A DNA stretch of 64,000 bases from Devosia riboflavina. Lineage in GTDB: Bacteria > Pseudomonadota > Alphaproteobacteria > Rhizobiales > Devosiaceae. The notes below the pieces were generated by a model. That model had not been told where the DNA came from and ran no database searches. It was given only the letters and a program-made list of their open reading frames with translations. Shown here one piece after another: positions 35,886 through 44,235 of the stretch. A program made the translations under genes and the position numbers. Positions within the stretch are counted from its first letter, which is position 1; every line of letters begins with the position of its first letter. Location: the NCBI RefSeq assembly GCF_000743575.1, contig NZ_JQGC01000003.1:62001-126000 (forward strand), written 5' to 3'.

Positions 35886-36082
35886 TGCGCAAAGCCGATC
35901 TTGAAAACCCATGAAATCCATGGGCTTGCAACGTACTGACCAAAGGTTTTCGGAAAAAATTAGAATTTTATGCGCTTTTTAGCGCGTCTGATTCTTAACA
36001 GACCGATGCGGCGGGATCACAGGTTTCATCCCTGCCGTTAACGTCAAGGCGGGCGCAAAATACGCCCACCCAAGTCTTTTCG

Positions 36083-36745
36083 TCAGTGCGGAAAGGCCGC
36101 TTTGTGGACGTGAACTAGGCTCTCCATCACCGAAATACCAAGCGCCAAAACCTCGTCATTGGGATGGACGAGGTCCGGCACCATCACCGTCTGCATGCCG
36201 GCGGCATGCGCGGCGTGAACGCCGGCAAGGCTATCTTCGAGCGCGAGGCAATTGGCCGGGCTGATCTTCAGCCGGCTCGCCGCCGTCAGATAGGGCTCGG
36301 GATGCGGTTTTGGATGGGTCACATCATCGCGCGTAACGATGGTCTCGAAGAGATCGAGCAGGCCCGCCGCGCTCAGGTGGTGCTGGGCATGCGGGTTTCG
36401 CGACGAGGTCGCGACCGCCGTCGGGATATTGTTGGCATGAAGCGCGGCGATGAAATCATGCACGCCGGGCTTTACCGGCACGCCGCCATGCGAGCGCTCA
36501 CGCATGCTGACGCGGCACTTTTCATCGAAGAGGGCATAGGGAAAACTAACGCCATAGGCTTCGAGCAAGAGTTGGCTCGTGCGCTCATGGCTGCCGCCCA
36601 CCATGGAACGATGGACGTCGTCGGTCATTTCGAAACCGAGGTCAGTGCAGACCTCGAAGACGATGGTCTTGAAGACCGCTTCGGTGTCGAGCAAAGTGCC
36701 GTCCATATCGAAGATGGCGGCCTGAAATGGTGCAAGCTGTATCAT
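36083..36745 (-). CDS. HAD-superfamily phosphatase (phosphoglucomutase/sugar-phosphatase-like)
   Basis: A 220-residue haloacid-dehalogenase protein. Motif I is DMDGTLLDTE with nucleophile D13 and acid D15, motif II VATSSRN, the lysine lies in THPKPHPEPYL, and motif III is LALEDSLAGVHAAHAAGM. A helical cap lies between motifs I and II, so it belongs to subfamily I with beta-phosphoglucomutase, YcjU and sugar phosphatases. The exact substrate cannot be told. The start is the ATG at 36745 just ahead of motif I; longer frames overlap the divergent selO. Divergent spacing is 88 bp. Confidence 0.92.
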   Translation of the reverse strand: MIQLAPFQAAIFDMDGTLLDTEAVFKTIVFEVCTDLGFEMTDDVHRSMVGGSHERTSQLLLEAYGVSFPYALFDEKCRVSMRERSHGGVPVKPGVHDFIAALHANNIPTAVATSSRNPHAQHHLSAAGLLDLFETIVTRDDVTHPKPHPEPYLTAASRLKISPANCLALEDSLAGVHAAHAAGMQTVMVPDLVHPNDEVLALGISVMESLVHVHKAAFPH

Positions 36746-36833
36746 CCGCCATGATATAGGCCGATTTGACCCCGCGCGCCAGACACGAGGGCGCAAGCGA
36801 GCCTTGCAGCACGGGCCGAAACATAGAGCCGAC

Positions 36834-38243
36834 ATGACCCAGTTCATCCCCGCCAAAAGCCATGCCGACCTCGGCCGCGACTTCTTCGATCCTGTGGCAG
36901 CAGCCGATTTTCCCAAGACAATCCTGCGCCATCGCGACCAGCGCTGGGCCGAGCGCATCGGTCTCGGCAACCTGACGGAGGAAGAGTGGCTCAAGCATTT
37001 CGGCCACTTCGACCCCCTGCCCGGTTCGCTGCCCCAGCCCTTGGCGCTTCGCTATCACGGCCATCAGTTCCGCACCTACAATTCCGACCTCGGCGACGGC
37101 CGCGGTTTTTTGTACGCTCAGTGTGTTGACCCTAAGGACGGGCGCCTCCTCGATCTCGCCACCAAGGGTTCCGGCAAGACCCCCTGGTCGCGCGGCGGCG
37201 ATGGGCGCCTGACGCTCAAGGGCGGTGTGCGCGAAGTGCTGGCGACCGAAATGCTCGAGGCGCTTGGCGTCTATACCTCAAAGAGCTTTTCGCTCGTCGA
37301 AACCGGCGAAGAGCTCTATCGCGGCGACGAGCCCTCGCCGACCCGCTCGGCCGTTTTGACCCGCCTCAGCCACAGCCATATCCGCATCGGCACTTTTCAA
37401 CGTCTCGCCTATCTCGAAGACACGGACAATCTCCGTCGCCTCGTCGATTATTCCATCGCCAACTATTATCCGCACCTCACCGGAGCCGCCGATCCGGCCG
37501 CGGCCCTCCTCGAAGCCGTAGTCGAAAAGGTCGCCCTTCTCGGCGCGCAGTGGATCGTTGCCGGCTTTGTCCACGGCGTGCTCAATACCGACAATATCAA
37601 CATAACAGGCGAAAGCTTCGATTACGGCCCCTGGCGCTTCCTGCCGGTCTACGACCCCGATTTTACCGCCGCCTATTTCGACCAAACGGGCCTCTATAGC
37701 TTCGGCCGCCAGCCCGATACGCTCGCCTGGAACCTCACCCGCCTCGCCGAATGCCTGCTGCCGCTCTCGAACATCGAGGCGCTGGAACCAGCCCTCAACA
37801 CGGTCTGGCCTATCTTTCGCACCCAGCTCCCCCTCGCCATGCTCCGCCGCCTCGGCCTCGCGCCCCGCGACGAAGACAGCAACAACGCCTTCGTCACCGC
37901 GCTCTTCGGCTTCCTTTCGGCCAGCAAGGCGCCCTATGAGCAATTCTTCTTCGACTGGCGCGGCGGCGCGCTCAGTGCCGAACGGGCAGCGCGCAGTCCT
38001 GCCGCCGAGTTCTACGCAACCGACGCCTTCCGTCCACTCGCGGATCTCCTCGAAACCTTCGCACCATCAGACGACGTCAATCTCGCCCACCCCTATTTCG
38101 CCCGCGAAAAGCCCCGCACCATGCTGATCGACGAAATGGAAGCTATCTGGACCCCAATCGCCGAACGCGACGACTGGGGGCTCTTTCACAAGACTCTGGG
38201 CGAGATTGCCGAAATGCGCGCGGCCTATGGCGTGAACATCTAG
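36834..38243 (+). CDS. selO: SelO-type protein adenylyltransferase (YdiU/UPF0061)
   Basis: A 469-residue pseudokinase-fold enzyme known in other bacteria to transfer AMP to proteins under oxidative stress. Family marks are YHGHQFRTYNSDLGDGRGFL, the lysine-bearing LATKGSGKTPWSRGGDGRL, VREVLATEMLEALG, then HGVLNTDNINITGESFDYGP with the catalytic aspartate/asparagine pair. The length is at the short end of the family (478 in E. coli), and it lacks the C-terminal selenocysteine tail of eukaryotic forms. Start ATG at 36834. Confidence 0.95.
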   Translation: MTQFIPAKSHADLGRDFFDPVAAADFPKTILRHRDQRWAERIGLGNLTEEEWLKHFGHFDPLPGSLPQPLALRYHGHQFRTYNSDLGDGRGFLYAQCVDPKDGRLLDLATKGSGKTPWSRGGDGRLTLKGGVREVLATEMLEALGVYTSKSFSLVETGEELYRGDEPSPTRSAVLTRLSHSHIRIGTFQRLAYLEDTDNLRRLVDYSIANYYPHLTGAADPAAALLEAVVEKVALLGAQWIVAGFVHGVLNTDNINITGESFDYGPWRFLPVYDPDFTAAYFDQTGLYSFGRQPDTLAWNLTRLAECLLPLSNIEALEPALNTVWPIFRTQLPLAMLRRLGLAPRDEDSNNAFVTALFGFLSASKAPYEQFFFDWRGGALSAERAARSPAAEFYATDAFRPLADLLETFAPSDDVNLAHPYFAREKPRTMLIDEMEAIWTPIAERDDWGLFHKTLGEIAEMRAAYGVNI

Positions 38244-38251
38244 CCGGACAT

Positions 38252-38360
38252 CACCTCCACCCTCATTCCCTCCCCACAAGGGGGAGGGAGGCGCAAGCCT
38301 CAGTCTTCTCGGTTCCTCCGTCTCCCTCCCCCTTGTGGGGAGGGATCAAGGGTGGGGGTA
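38252..38360. repeat. Palindromic repeat, family D (double, inverted)
   Basis: Two D units face each other: ACCCTCATTCCCTCCCCACA at the left and its near-complement with GGGATCAAGGGTGGGGGTA at the right, with about 35 bp between. It fills the selO to carbonic-anhydrase gap. Confidence 0.88.
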
Positions 38361-38411
38361 CCCGCCTCACCGCCAGCCGAGTAGACTGTCGCCAAAACCA
38401 CGGAGGACCCC

Positions 38412-38963
38412 ATGCCCATCTACGCCCTCGACGGGATCACCCCGGAAATCTCCCCCGAGGTCGGCTGGATTGCGCCAACGGCGGTCCTCCTCGGCGATTG
38501 CCATATCGGCCCCGAAGTCGGCATCTGGTTCGGCGTGGTCGCCCGCGGCGATATCGAGCGCATCACCATTGGCGCCCGCTCCAATGTGCAGGAAAACTGC
38601 GTCCTCCACACCGACCAGGGCTTTCCCCTCACCATCGGGGAAAACTGCACCATCGGCCACAGCGCCATCATCCATGGCTGTACCATCGGCAACAACACGC
38701 TGATCGGCATGGGCGCCACGGTGCTCAATGGCGCAAAAATTGGAAAAAATTGCCTCATCGGCGCCAATGCACTCATCACCGAAGGCAAGGAAATCCCCGA
38801 CAATTCCCTCGTCGTCGGCGCCCCCGGCAAGGTTATCCGCACGCTCGACGCCGAAGCCATTTCCGGCCTCACGGCCTCGGCCGATCGCTATGTGAAGAAC
38901 GCCAAGCGCTTTGCCGCGGGTCTTGTGGAAGTGCATCGCCCGGGCGATTTCGACCCGGCCTAG
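38412..38963 (+). CDS. Gamma-class carbonic anhydrase-like hexapeptide protein
   Basis: A 183-residue left-handed beta-helix protein. Hexapeptide turns run from IGPEVGIWFGVV to IGANALITEG. Three histidines in the family zinc positions are present: VLHTDQG, IGHSAIIHG (two). A C-terminal helix follows. It may interconvert CO2 and bicarbonate, but many members (YrdA, PaaY) have other or unproven roles. GGAGGACCCC precedes the ATG. It stands alone between repeats. Confidence 0.92.
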   Translation: MPIYALDGITPEISPEVGWIAPTAVLLGDCHIGPEVGIWFGVVARGDIERITIGARSNVQENCVLHTDQGFPLTIGENCTIGHSAIIHGCTIGNNTLIGMGATVLNGAKIGKNCLIGANALITEGKEIPDNSLVVGAPGKVIRTLDAEAISGLTASADRYVKNAKRFAAGLVEVHRPGDFDPA

Positions 38964-38976
38964 GCGCGTTACCCAG

Positions 38977-39099
38977 TAGACCTATCCTGAGGCGCTCGCT
39001 GCAGGCGAGCCTCGAAGGACGAGGGCGTGGCACGACACCCTCCACGCGCCCGACCTCGTGGTTCGAGGCTACGCTGCGCTTCGCACCTCACCACGAGGT
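38977..39099. repeat. Palindromic repeat, family F (long form)
   Basis: It opens AGACCTATCCTGAGGCGC and closes with CCTCACCACGAGGTC-type sequence. Internal CTCGAAGGACGAGG and CCTCGTGGTTCGAGG pair. It lies between convergent genes and resembles the copy at 41371-41494. Confidence 0.8.
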
Positions 39100-39115
39100 C
39101 TTCGAAATCCAGCAA

Positions 39116-40408
39116 TTATGGCAGCATAACATCCACGCGCAGCCCTTCGCCGGGGCGGCTCTTGATGGAAATCTGCCCGCGATGGCGCTGTACGATGTGC
39201 TTGACGATGGCTAGGCCCAGGCCCGTGCCCTTCTTCTTGCGGCTGGTTTCGACCTCGATGCGGTAAAACCGCTCGGTCATGCGCGGCACGTGCTCGGGCT
39301 CGACGCCCGGACCATGGTCGACGACGCTGACGAGATGCTTGAAGCCGCCGCGATCGACCTTGGTCAGCGACACATCCACCGTCTTGCCCTCGGCGCCATA
39401 TTTGATGGCGTTGTCGACGAGGTTTTCGAACACTTCATAAAGCTGGTTGCGGTCGCCGATCACTGTTACCGGCCCCTCGGGCAGGTCCAGGACCACATCG
39501 AGTTCGGCCGCCTTGGCTTGCGTCTGCAGCCCCTCGCGCACTTCGCGCAAGAGCCCCGCCAGATCCACCGAGCCGGTCGGGCGCACGTGCTGATACATCT
39601 CGATACGCGACAGGCTAAGCAGATCATCGATCAGCCGGCTCATGCGATCGGCCTGGCCGCGCATGATGCCGAGGAATTTTTCGCGCGCCACCGCGTCGCG
39701 GGCCGCGGGGCCAAGCAGGGTATCGATAAAGCCGAGAAGCGAGGCCAGCGGCGTGCGCAATTCGTGGCTGGCATTGGCGATGAAATCGGTGCGCATGGCA
39801 TCGACGCGCTTCAATTCCGTCAGGCTCTGGAAGGTCACCAGCAGGTGCCGGTCGTCTTCCTCCAGCCAATCGCTGCCGGGGCTGCGGATGGGCGCCACGG
39901 TGACGCGATCCCAGGTTTCGCTCGGCAGCGTTTCGTGCAGTTCAAAACTATGCGGCGTTCCGGTGCGCAGCGCGGCGTCCACCGCCGCGACCAGCTCCGG
40001 ATTGCGCATGACAAGGGTAAGCACCTTGCCCTTTTGCACATTGGGATATTGGCTCGCCGCCGCCTGGTTGCGATAGGCTACCGTGCCGCGCCGATCGAGC
40101 ACGAGACAGGCTTCGCCCAAAGCCTCGGCAAAGGCGGCCATGACGTCCTCATCCGGCCCCTGGGGCAGAACGGGAACGGTCGGCGTTTCGACGATCCGCG
40201 TCACCGTGCGCACGGGCATGGGCAGGAAAGCGACGAATGCCAGCGCCACGAGATAGCCGAGCGCGGCAAAATCGGGCCGCAGATTGCCAAAAAGGACCAG
40301 CGCGACAAAAAGGCCGGCGAGCCCCAGGAGGAGCCCGGCATAATTGATGATGCGCGCCAAAATAGCCTGGCCACGCAGCACTGTCTGGGGCGACTGCGAA
40401 TCGTCCAT
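39116..40408 (-). CDS. phoR: PhoR-like sensor histidine kinase
   Basis: A 430-residue inner-membrane kinase. Two membrane segments lie in residues 12-65, a PAS-type domain follows (CLVLDRRGTVAYRNQAAA), then the phosphorylated His in FIANASHELRTPLASLLGF near 215, and the ATPase boxes NLVDNAIKYG, DHGPGV and GLGLAIVKHIV. The His-box region matches PhoR of other alphaproteobacteria, which signals phosphate starvation to PhoB. No pst, phoU or phoB gene is in the window, so it is an orphan here. The ATG at 40408 lacks a clear ribosome site. It is divergent from PPK2 by under 100 bp. Confidence 0.8.
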   Translation of the reverse strand: MDDSQSPQTVLRGQAILARIINYAGLLLGLAGLFVALVLFGNLRPDFAALGYLVALAFVAFLPMPVRTVTRIVETPTVPVLPQGPDEDVMAAFAEALGEACLVLDRRGTVAYRNQAAASQYPNVQKGKVLTLVMRNPELVAAVDAALRTGTPHSFELHETLPSETWDRVTVAPIRSPGSDWLEEDDRHLLVTFQSLTELKRVDAMRTDFIANASHELRTPLASLLGFIDTLLGPAARDAVAREKFLGIMRGQADRMSRLIDDLLSLSRIEMYQHVRPTGSVDLAGLLREVREGLQTQAKAAELDVVLDLPEGPVTVIGDRNQLYEVFENLVDNAIKYGAEGKTVDVSLTKVDRGGFKHLVSVVDHGPGVEPEHVPRMTERFYRIEVETSRKKKGTGLGLAIVKHIVQRHRGQISIKSRPGEGLRVDVMLP

Positions 40409-40495
40409 TTTTGACTGCCGAATCAAGCGCTTGCTCCCGCCTCTTGCGCGGGATCGAAACTTCTAGCACGTTGCTCGTGACAATGGAGCGACAGT

Positions 40496-41350
40496 GTGAG
40501 CGATCCCCTTACTGGCTTTGACATCGACAATCCCGAGCTTCCCTCCGCCATCAAGAAAGCGGCCCTGAAATCGGGCGGCTATCCCTATGACGAGAAGCTC
40601 GATGGCGACGAGTATGACACGCAGCTTTATGCGCTGCAAAAGCAACTCGTGCTGTTGCAGGCTCATATGGCCAAGGCCGGCGAGCGCATCGTGCTCGTCT
40701 TCGAGGGGCGCGATGCCGCCGGCAAGGGCGGTACCATCAAGACGATCCTCGAAAACCTCAATCCGCGCTTTAATCTCATCGCCGCACTGCCCAAGCCGAA
40801 CGACCGCGAGCGCACGCAATGGTATTTTCAGCGCTATATCGACTGGCTGCCGGCCTCAGGCGAAATGGTGCTCTTCGACCGCTCCTGGTACAACCGCGCC
40901 GGCGTCGAGCCGGTCATGGGCTTTTGCACGCCGGAACAGACTGAACTCTTTCTCGACGAAGCCCCGGAATTCGAAAAGCGCCTGACCCGTGACGGCATCC
41001 GACTCTTCAAATTCTGGCTCTCCATCGGCCGCGAAATGCAATTGAAGCGTTTTCACGATCGGCGACACGATCCGCTCAAAACCTGGAAATTGTCGCCCAT
41101 CGATCTCGAAGCGCTCCACAAGTGGGACGACTATTCCAAGGCCAGGGACCGGATGCTGGAGCGCACCGATTGCGCCCATGCCCCCTGGACCGTCATCCGC
41201 GCCAATGACAAGCGCCGGCTGCGGTTGAACGTCATCCGAACTGTGCTCAACGGCTTCGAATATGAGGGCAAGGACAAGAAGGCGATCGGCAAGATCGACG
41301 ACAAGATCGTGCTGAGCGCGGAGCAGTTTTTGCAGATGGATGGGGAGTGA
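40496..41350 (+). CDS. ppk2: Polyphosphate kinase 2
   Basis: A 284-residue kinase that moves phosphate between polyphosphate and nucleoside di- or monophosphates. Walker A EGRDAAGKGGT is at 70-80, the lid segment RERTQWYFQRYIDW near 104-117, and Walker B LFDRSWYNRAG at 126-136. One PPK2 domain is present (class I or III; I cannot say which). The start is GTG, seven bases behind GGAG. Its divergent neighbour is a PhoR-like kinase, so control by phosphate status is plausible. Confidence 0.93.
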   Translation: MSDPLTGFDIDNPELPSAIKKAALKSGGYPYDEKLDGDEYDTQLYALQKQLVLLQAHMAKAGERIVLVFEGRDAAGKGGTIKTILENLNPRFNLIAALPKPNDRERTQWYFQRYIDWLPASGEMVLFDRSWYNRAGVEPVMGFCTPEQTELFLDEAPEFEKRLTRDGIRLFKFWLSIGREMQLKRFHDRRHDPLKTWKLSPIDLEALHKWDDYSKARDRMLERTDCAHAPWTVIRANDKRRLRLNVIRTVLNGFEYEGKDKKAIGKIDDKIVLSAEQFLQMDGE

Positions 41351-41370
41351 GGGGCGCGCTCACCCCCAGT

Positions 41371-41494
41371 AGACCTCACCCTGAGGCGCGAAGCGCAGCG
41401 TAGCCTCGAAGGGCGAGGGCGTGGCACAAAGCCTCCACTCGCCCACCCTCGTGGTTCGAGGCGGCGCCACGCGCCGCACCTCACCATGAGGGTT
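41371..41494. repeat. Palindromic repeat, family F (long form)
   Basis: Plan as at 38977: AGACCTCACCCTGAGGCGCG opens, then GGGCGAGGGCGTGGCAC and its partner CCCTCGTGGTTCGAGG, closing with CCTCACCATGAGG. It lies between convergent ppk2 and kdgK. Confidence 0.8.
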
Positions 41495-41503
41495 CCTAGG
41501 CCC

Positions 41504-42415
41504 TCACTTCAAAAACTTCGGCTCCACCAGCGCACCCTTGTGGCCAATGACCACCCCAGCCACGCGATGCGCCTCTTCCGCCGCCTCGCGGATCGACTTG
41601 CCGTTGAGCCGCGCTGACAGATAGCCGCCATTAAAACTGTCCCCGGCCCCGGTAGCATCCACCACCTTCTCGGCCGGCTTCGGCGAAATCCGCACGCGCT
41701 CACTGGCCGTCGCGATCAGCGCCTCTTTCGCCCCGTCCTTGACCACCACTTCCTCAACACCAAGCTCGAGATAGCGGTCCGCCGTATCGTCCACGCTCTT
41801 GTCACCAAAGAGCGGCGCTTCATCGGTGTGTGTGGGCAAGACGATATCGCAAAGGCTCGCCGCCGCCGTCAGCACCGAAGCCATCACCCGCGGGCTCGAC
41901 CACAAGGCCGGCCGCAGATTGGTATCGAAGGCGATTTTCGCGCCATTATCCCGCGCCTTGACGATAGCCTCGAGCAGCCGCCCGCGCGCCTTGGGCGCCA
42001 GAATGGCGAGGGTAATGCCGGAGAAATAGACAAGGCTCGCGCCTTCCACGGCCTTCTGCAGCGCCGACTTATCATCGGCCAGCAGCTTTGCCGCCGACTG
42101 GTCGCGCCAATAGGTAAAGTGCCGGTCGCCCTTGTCCTGGTGGATCATATAGAGCCCTGGTCGCCGCTCGGGGATCGTACCGATATGGTCGGTCCCGATA
42201 TGGTTATCCTTCAGGAAGCCGCGGATATCGTCGGAGTACCGGTCCTTGCCCAGCGCCGTCACATAGTCGACGTCCCAGCCTTTGCCGAGCAGCGCGCGCA
42301 AATACCAGGCCGTGTTGAGCGTGTCGCCGGCATAGCCCAGGCGATAGGTGCGATCCTCGCCACCGCTCATTTCGATCATGCACTCGCCGATGCTGACGAT
42401 CCGCTTGCCGGCCAT
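41504..42415 (-). CDS. kdgK: 2-dehydro-3-deoxygluconokinase (PfkB family)
   Basis: A 303-residue ribokinase-type sugar kinase that phosphorylates 2-keto-3-deoxygluconate for the lower hexuronate pathway. Marks are the N-terminal substrate segment GYAGDTLNTAWYL, FDTNLRPALW, and the catalytic DATGAGDSFNGG with GAGD near 256-259. The ATG at 42415 is six bases behind GGGAGG and fits better than one two codons earlier that abuts it. Divergence from a fructuronate/mannonate-type dehydrogenase supports the KDG kinase call over other PfkB kinases. Confidence 0.88.
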   Translation of the reverse strand: MAGKRIVSIGECMIEMSGGEDRTYRLGYAGDTLNTAWYLRALLGKGWDVDYVTALGKDRYSDDIRGFLKDNHIGTDHIGTIPERRPGLYMIHQDKGDRHFTYWRDQSAAKLLADDKSALQKAVEGASLVYFSGITLAILAPKARGRLLEAIVKARDNGAKIAFDTNLRPALWSSPRVMASVLTAAASLCDIVLPTHTDEAPLFGDKSVDDTADRYLELGVEEVVVKDGAKEALIATASERVRISPKPAEKVVDATGAGDSFNGGYLSARLNGKSIREAAEEAHRVAGVVIGHKGALVEPKFLK

Positions 42416-42509
42416 GGCCATCCTCCCAATTCCTCCAAAGGCTTATGCCGGGCGCCGCTTGCGCGGACAAGCCTTCAGCCCATAAACAGTGTAGCTAGAG
42501 CCAGGCAGT

Positions 42510-42529
42510 CTTCCATACAAGATTGGAAG
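42510..42529. promoter_or_regulatory. Candidate operator between kdgK and the dehydrogenase
   Basis: CTTCCA-N8-TGGAAG is an inverted repeat in the 154-bp divergent promoter region, about 40 bp from the dehydrogenase start. Its place suits a regulator of both hexuronate genes; no regulator gene is adjacent. Confidence 0.4.
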
Positions 42530-42569
42530 CCACTATGCTCCACCCCGATTTATCTGTCTTGGAGCCGTC

Positions 42570-44042
42570 ATGACCAGCCCGCGCCTCAGCCCCGCCATCC
42601 TTGGCTCCCTCAAGCCGGGCATCGGCGTGCCGAAATATGATCGGGCCAAGGTCACTCCCGGCATCGTGCATCTGGGCATCGGCGCCTTTCACCGTGCGCA
42701 CATGGCCGTCTATGTCGACGATCTCCTCGCCGACGACCCAAGCTGGGGCATTGTCGGCGCCAGCCTCCGCCGCCCCGACACCAAGGAAGCACTGGAACCG
42801 CAGGGCGGCCTCTACACCATCGCCGTCCGCGATGCGGCAGGCACCCATCCGCGCGTCATCGGCTCCATCCTCTCGGTCATGGACGCGAACACCGAGCGCG
42901 ATGCTCTTCTCGACCTGATGGCATCGCCCAATATCCGCGTCGTCTCGCTGACTGTCACCGAAAAAGGCTACTGCCACGATCCGGCGACCGGCGAACTCGA
43001 CCAGAACCATCCCGACGTGGTCCACGACCTCGCCAATCCCGCATCGCCGAAATCGGCCCCCGGCATGCTGGTCGAAGCCCTTGCCCGTCGCAAGGCTGCC
43101 GGCATCGCGCCCTTCACGGTAATGAGCTGCGATAATCTCCCCTCCAATGGCGAGACCGCCAAGCGCATCGTCACCCGCTTCGCCGCCCTCCGCGACGCCG
43201 ATCTCGGCGAATGGGTGAAGTCGGTCGCCTTCCCCTCGACCATGGTCGACCGCATCGTGCCTTCCACGACCGATGCCGACCGCGAGGAAGTAACAAGCCT
43301 GATCGGCGCTGAAGACGCCTGGCCGATCATGACCGAGCCTTTCACCCAGTGGGTGATCGAGGATCATTTCCCGTCCGGCCGCCCCGCCTTTGAAAAGGTC
43401 GGCGGTCAACTGGTGAAAGACGTGGAACCCTTCGAGCACATGAAGCTCAGGATGCTCAATGGCTCGCATTCGACCATGGCCTATCTCGGCTATCTCGGCG
43501 GCTATCAATATATCGCCGAGGTCATGGGCGACCCCGCCTATGTAAAGCTGATCCACGGCCTGATGACCGAAGAGGCCATGCCGACGCTCGACATGCCCGG
43601 CACCGACCTCGGCTTGTATCGCGACCAACTCCTCGAGCGTTTCCGCAATCCCGCGCTAAAACACCGCACCTGGCAGATCGCCATGGATGGTTCGCAAAAG
43701 CTGCCGCAGCGCCTTCTCGGCACCATCCGCGATCGCCTCAAGGCCGGCCAACCGATCACCCGCCTCGCCCTCGGCGTCGCCGCCTGGATGCGCTATGTCA
43801 CCGGCATTGACGAAGAAGGCAACGAGATCGACGTCAGAGATCCGCATGCACTGAAAATGATGGCGATTTCGGCCGATGCCGGGGATGATCCGGTGGCGCT
43901 CTACGAAGGGCTGTCGAGCCTGACGGAGGTTTTTGGGACCGATCTCGCCGAAAACGCCGTGTTCCGCGACACGGTCATCAAGCATCTCGAAAGCCTCTTT
44001 GACGAGGGTGCCAAAGCGACGGTGGCGGAGGTTGTCGGCTGA
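42570..44042 (+). CDS. Mannitol/fructuronate dehydrogenase family oxidoreductase
   Basis: A 490-residue NAD-dependent polyol or uronate dehydrogenase of the long-chain MDR-mannitol family (UxuB, MtlK, Ydfi). Family signs are GIVHLGIGAFHRAHMAVY near 31-48 (nucleotide loop), VSLTVTEKGYC, FTVMSCDNLPSNGE, the catalytic lysine region in VDRIVPSTT/VKDVEPFEHMKLRMLNGSHS, and KHRTWQIAMDGSQKLPQR. Divergence from kdgK makes fructuronate reductase the best guess; mannitol or arabinitol dehydrogenase is also possible. The ATG follows GGAGCCGTC. Confidence 0.85.
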   Translation: MTSPRLSPAILGSLKPGIGVPKYDRAKVTPGIVHLGIGAFHRAHMAVYVDDLLADDPSWGIVGASLRRPDTKEALEPQGGLYTIAVRDAAGTHPRVIGSILSVMDANTERDALLDLMASPNIRVVSLTVTEKGYCHDPATGELDQNHPDVVHDLANPASPKSAPGMLVEALARRKAAGIAPFTVMSCDNLPSNGETAKRIVTRFAALRDADLGEWVKSVAFPSTMVDRIVPSTTDADREEVTSLIGAEDAWPIMTEPFTQWVIEDHFPSGRPAFEKVGGQLVKDVEPFEHMKLRMLNGSHSTMAYLGYLGGYQYIAEVMGDPAYVKLIHGLMTEEAMPTLDMPGTDLGLYRDQLLERFRNPALKHRTWQIAMDGSQKLPQRLLGTIRDRLKAGQPITRLALGVAAWMRYVTGIDEEGNEIDVRDPHALKMMAISADAGDDPVALYEGLSSLTEVFGTDLAENAVFRDTVIKHLESLFDEGAKATVAEVVG

Positions 44043-44056
44043 TCGAGAGCCACCAG

Positions 44057-44210
44057 CCTTCCCCTCGCCCCTTGCGGGAGAGGGACCGACTAATTTGCGT
44101 TCAGCAAATTGGTCAGGGTGAGGGGTATCCCTCCTCCGCAGAGGAGCAGGTGGATAGATCCAATACCCCTCATCCGCCCTTCGGGCACCTTCTCCCGCAA
44201 GGGGAGAAGG
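44057..44210. repeat. Palindromic repeat, family E (CCTTCTCCCG type)
   Basis: Left part CCCCTCGCCCCTTGCGGGAG and right part CTTCTCCCGCAAGGGGAGAA pair across about 120 bp. Nested inside is AATTTGC...GCAAATT near 44090-44111. It fills the gap between convergent genes. Confidence 0.8.
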
Positions 44211-44235
44211 GCGAGCCGGCGGTTGGGAAGGGCCC

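Noticed and set aside
38252-38360. CRISPR-like repeat pair
   Set aside because: Only two facing palindromic units without regular spacers, and the same unit occurs at scattered sites.
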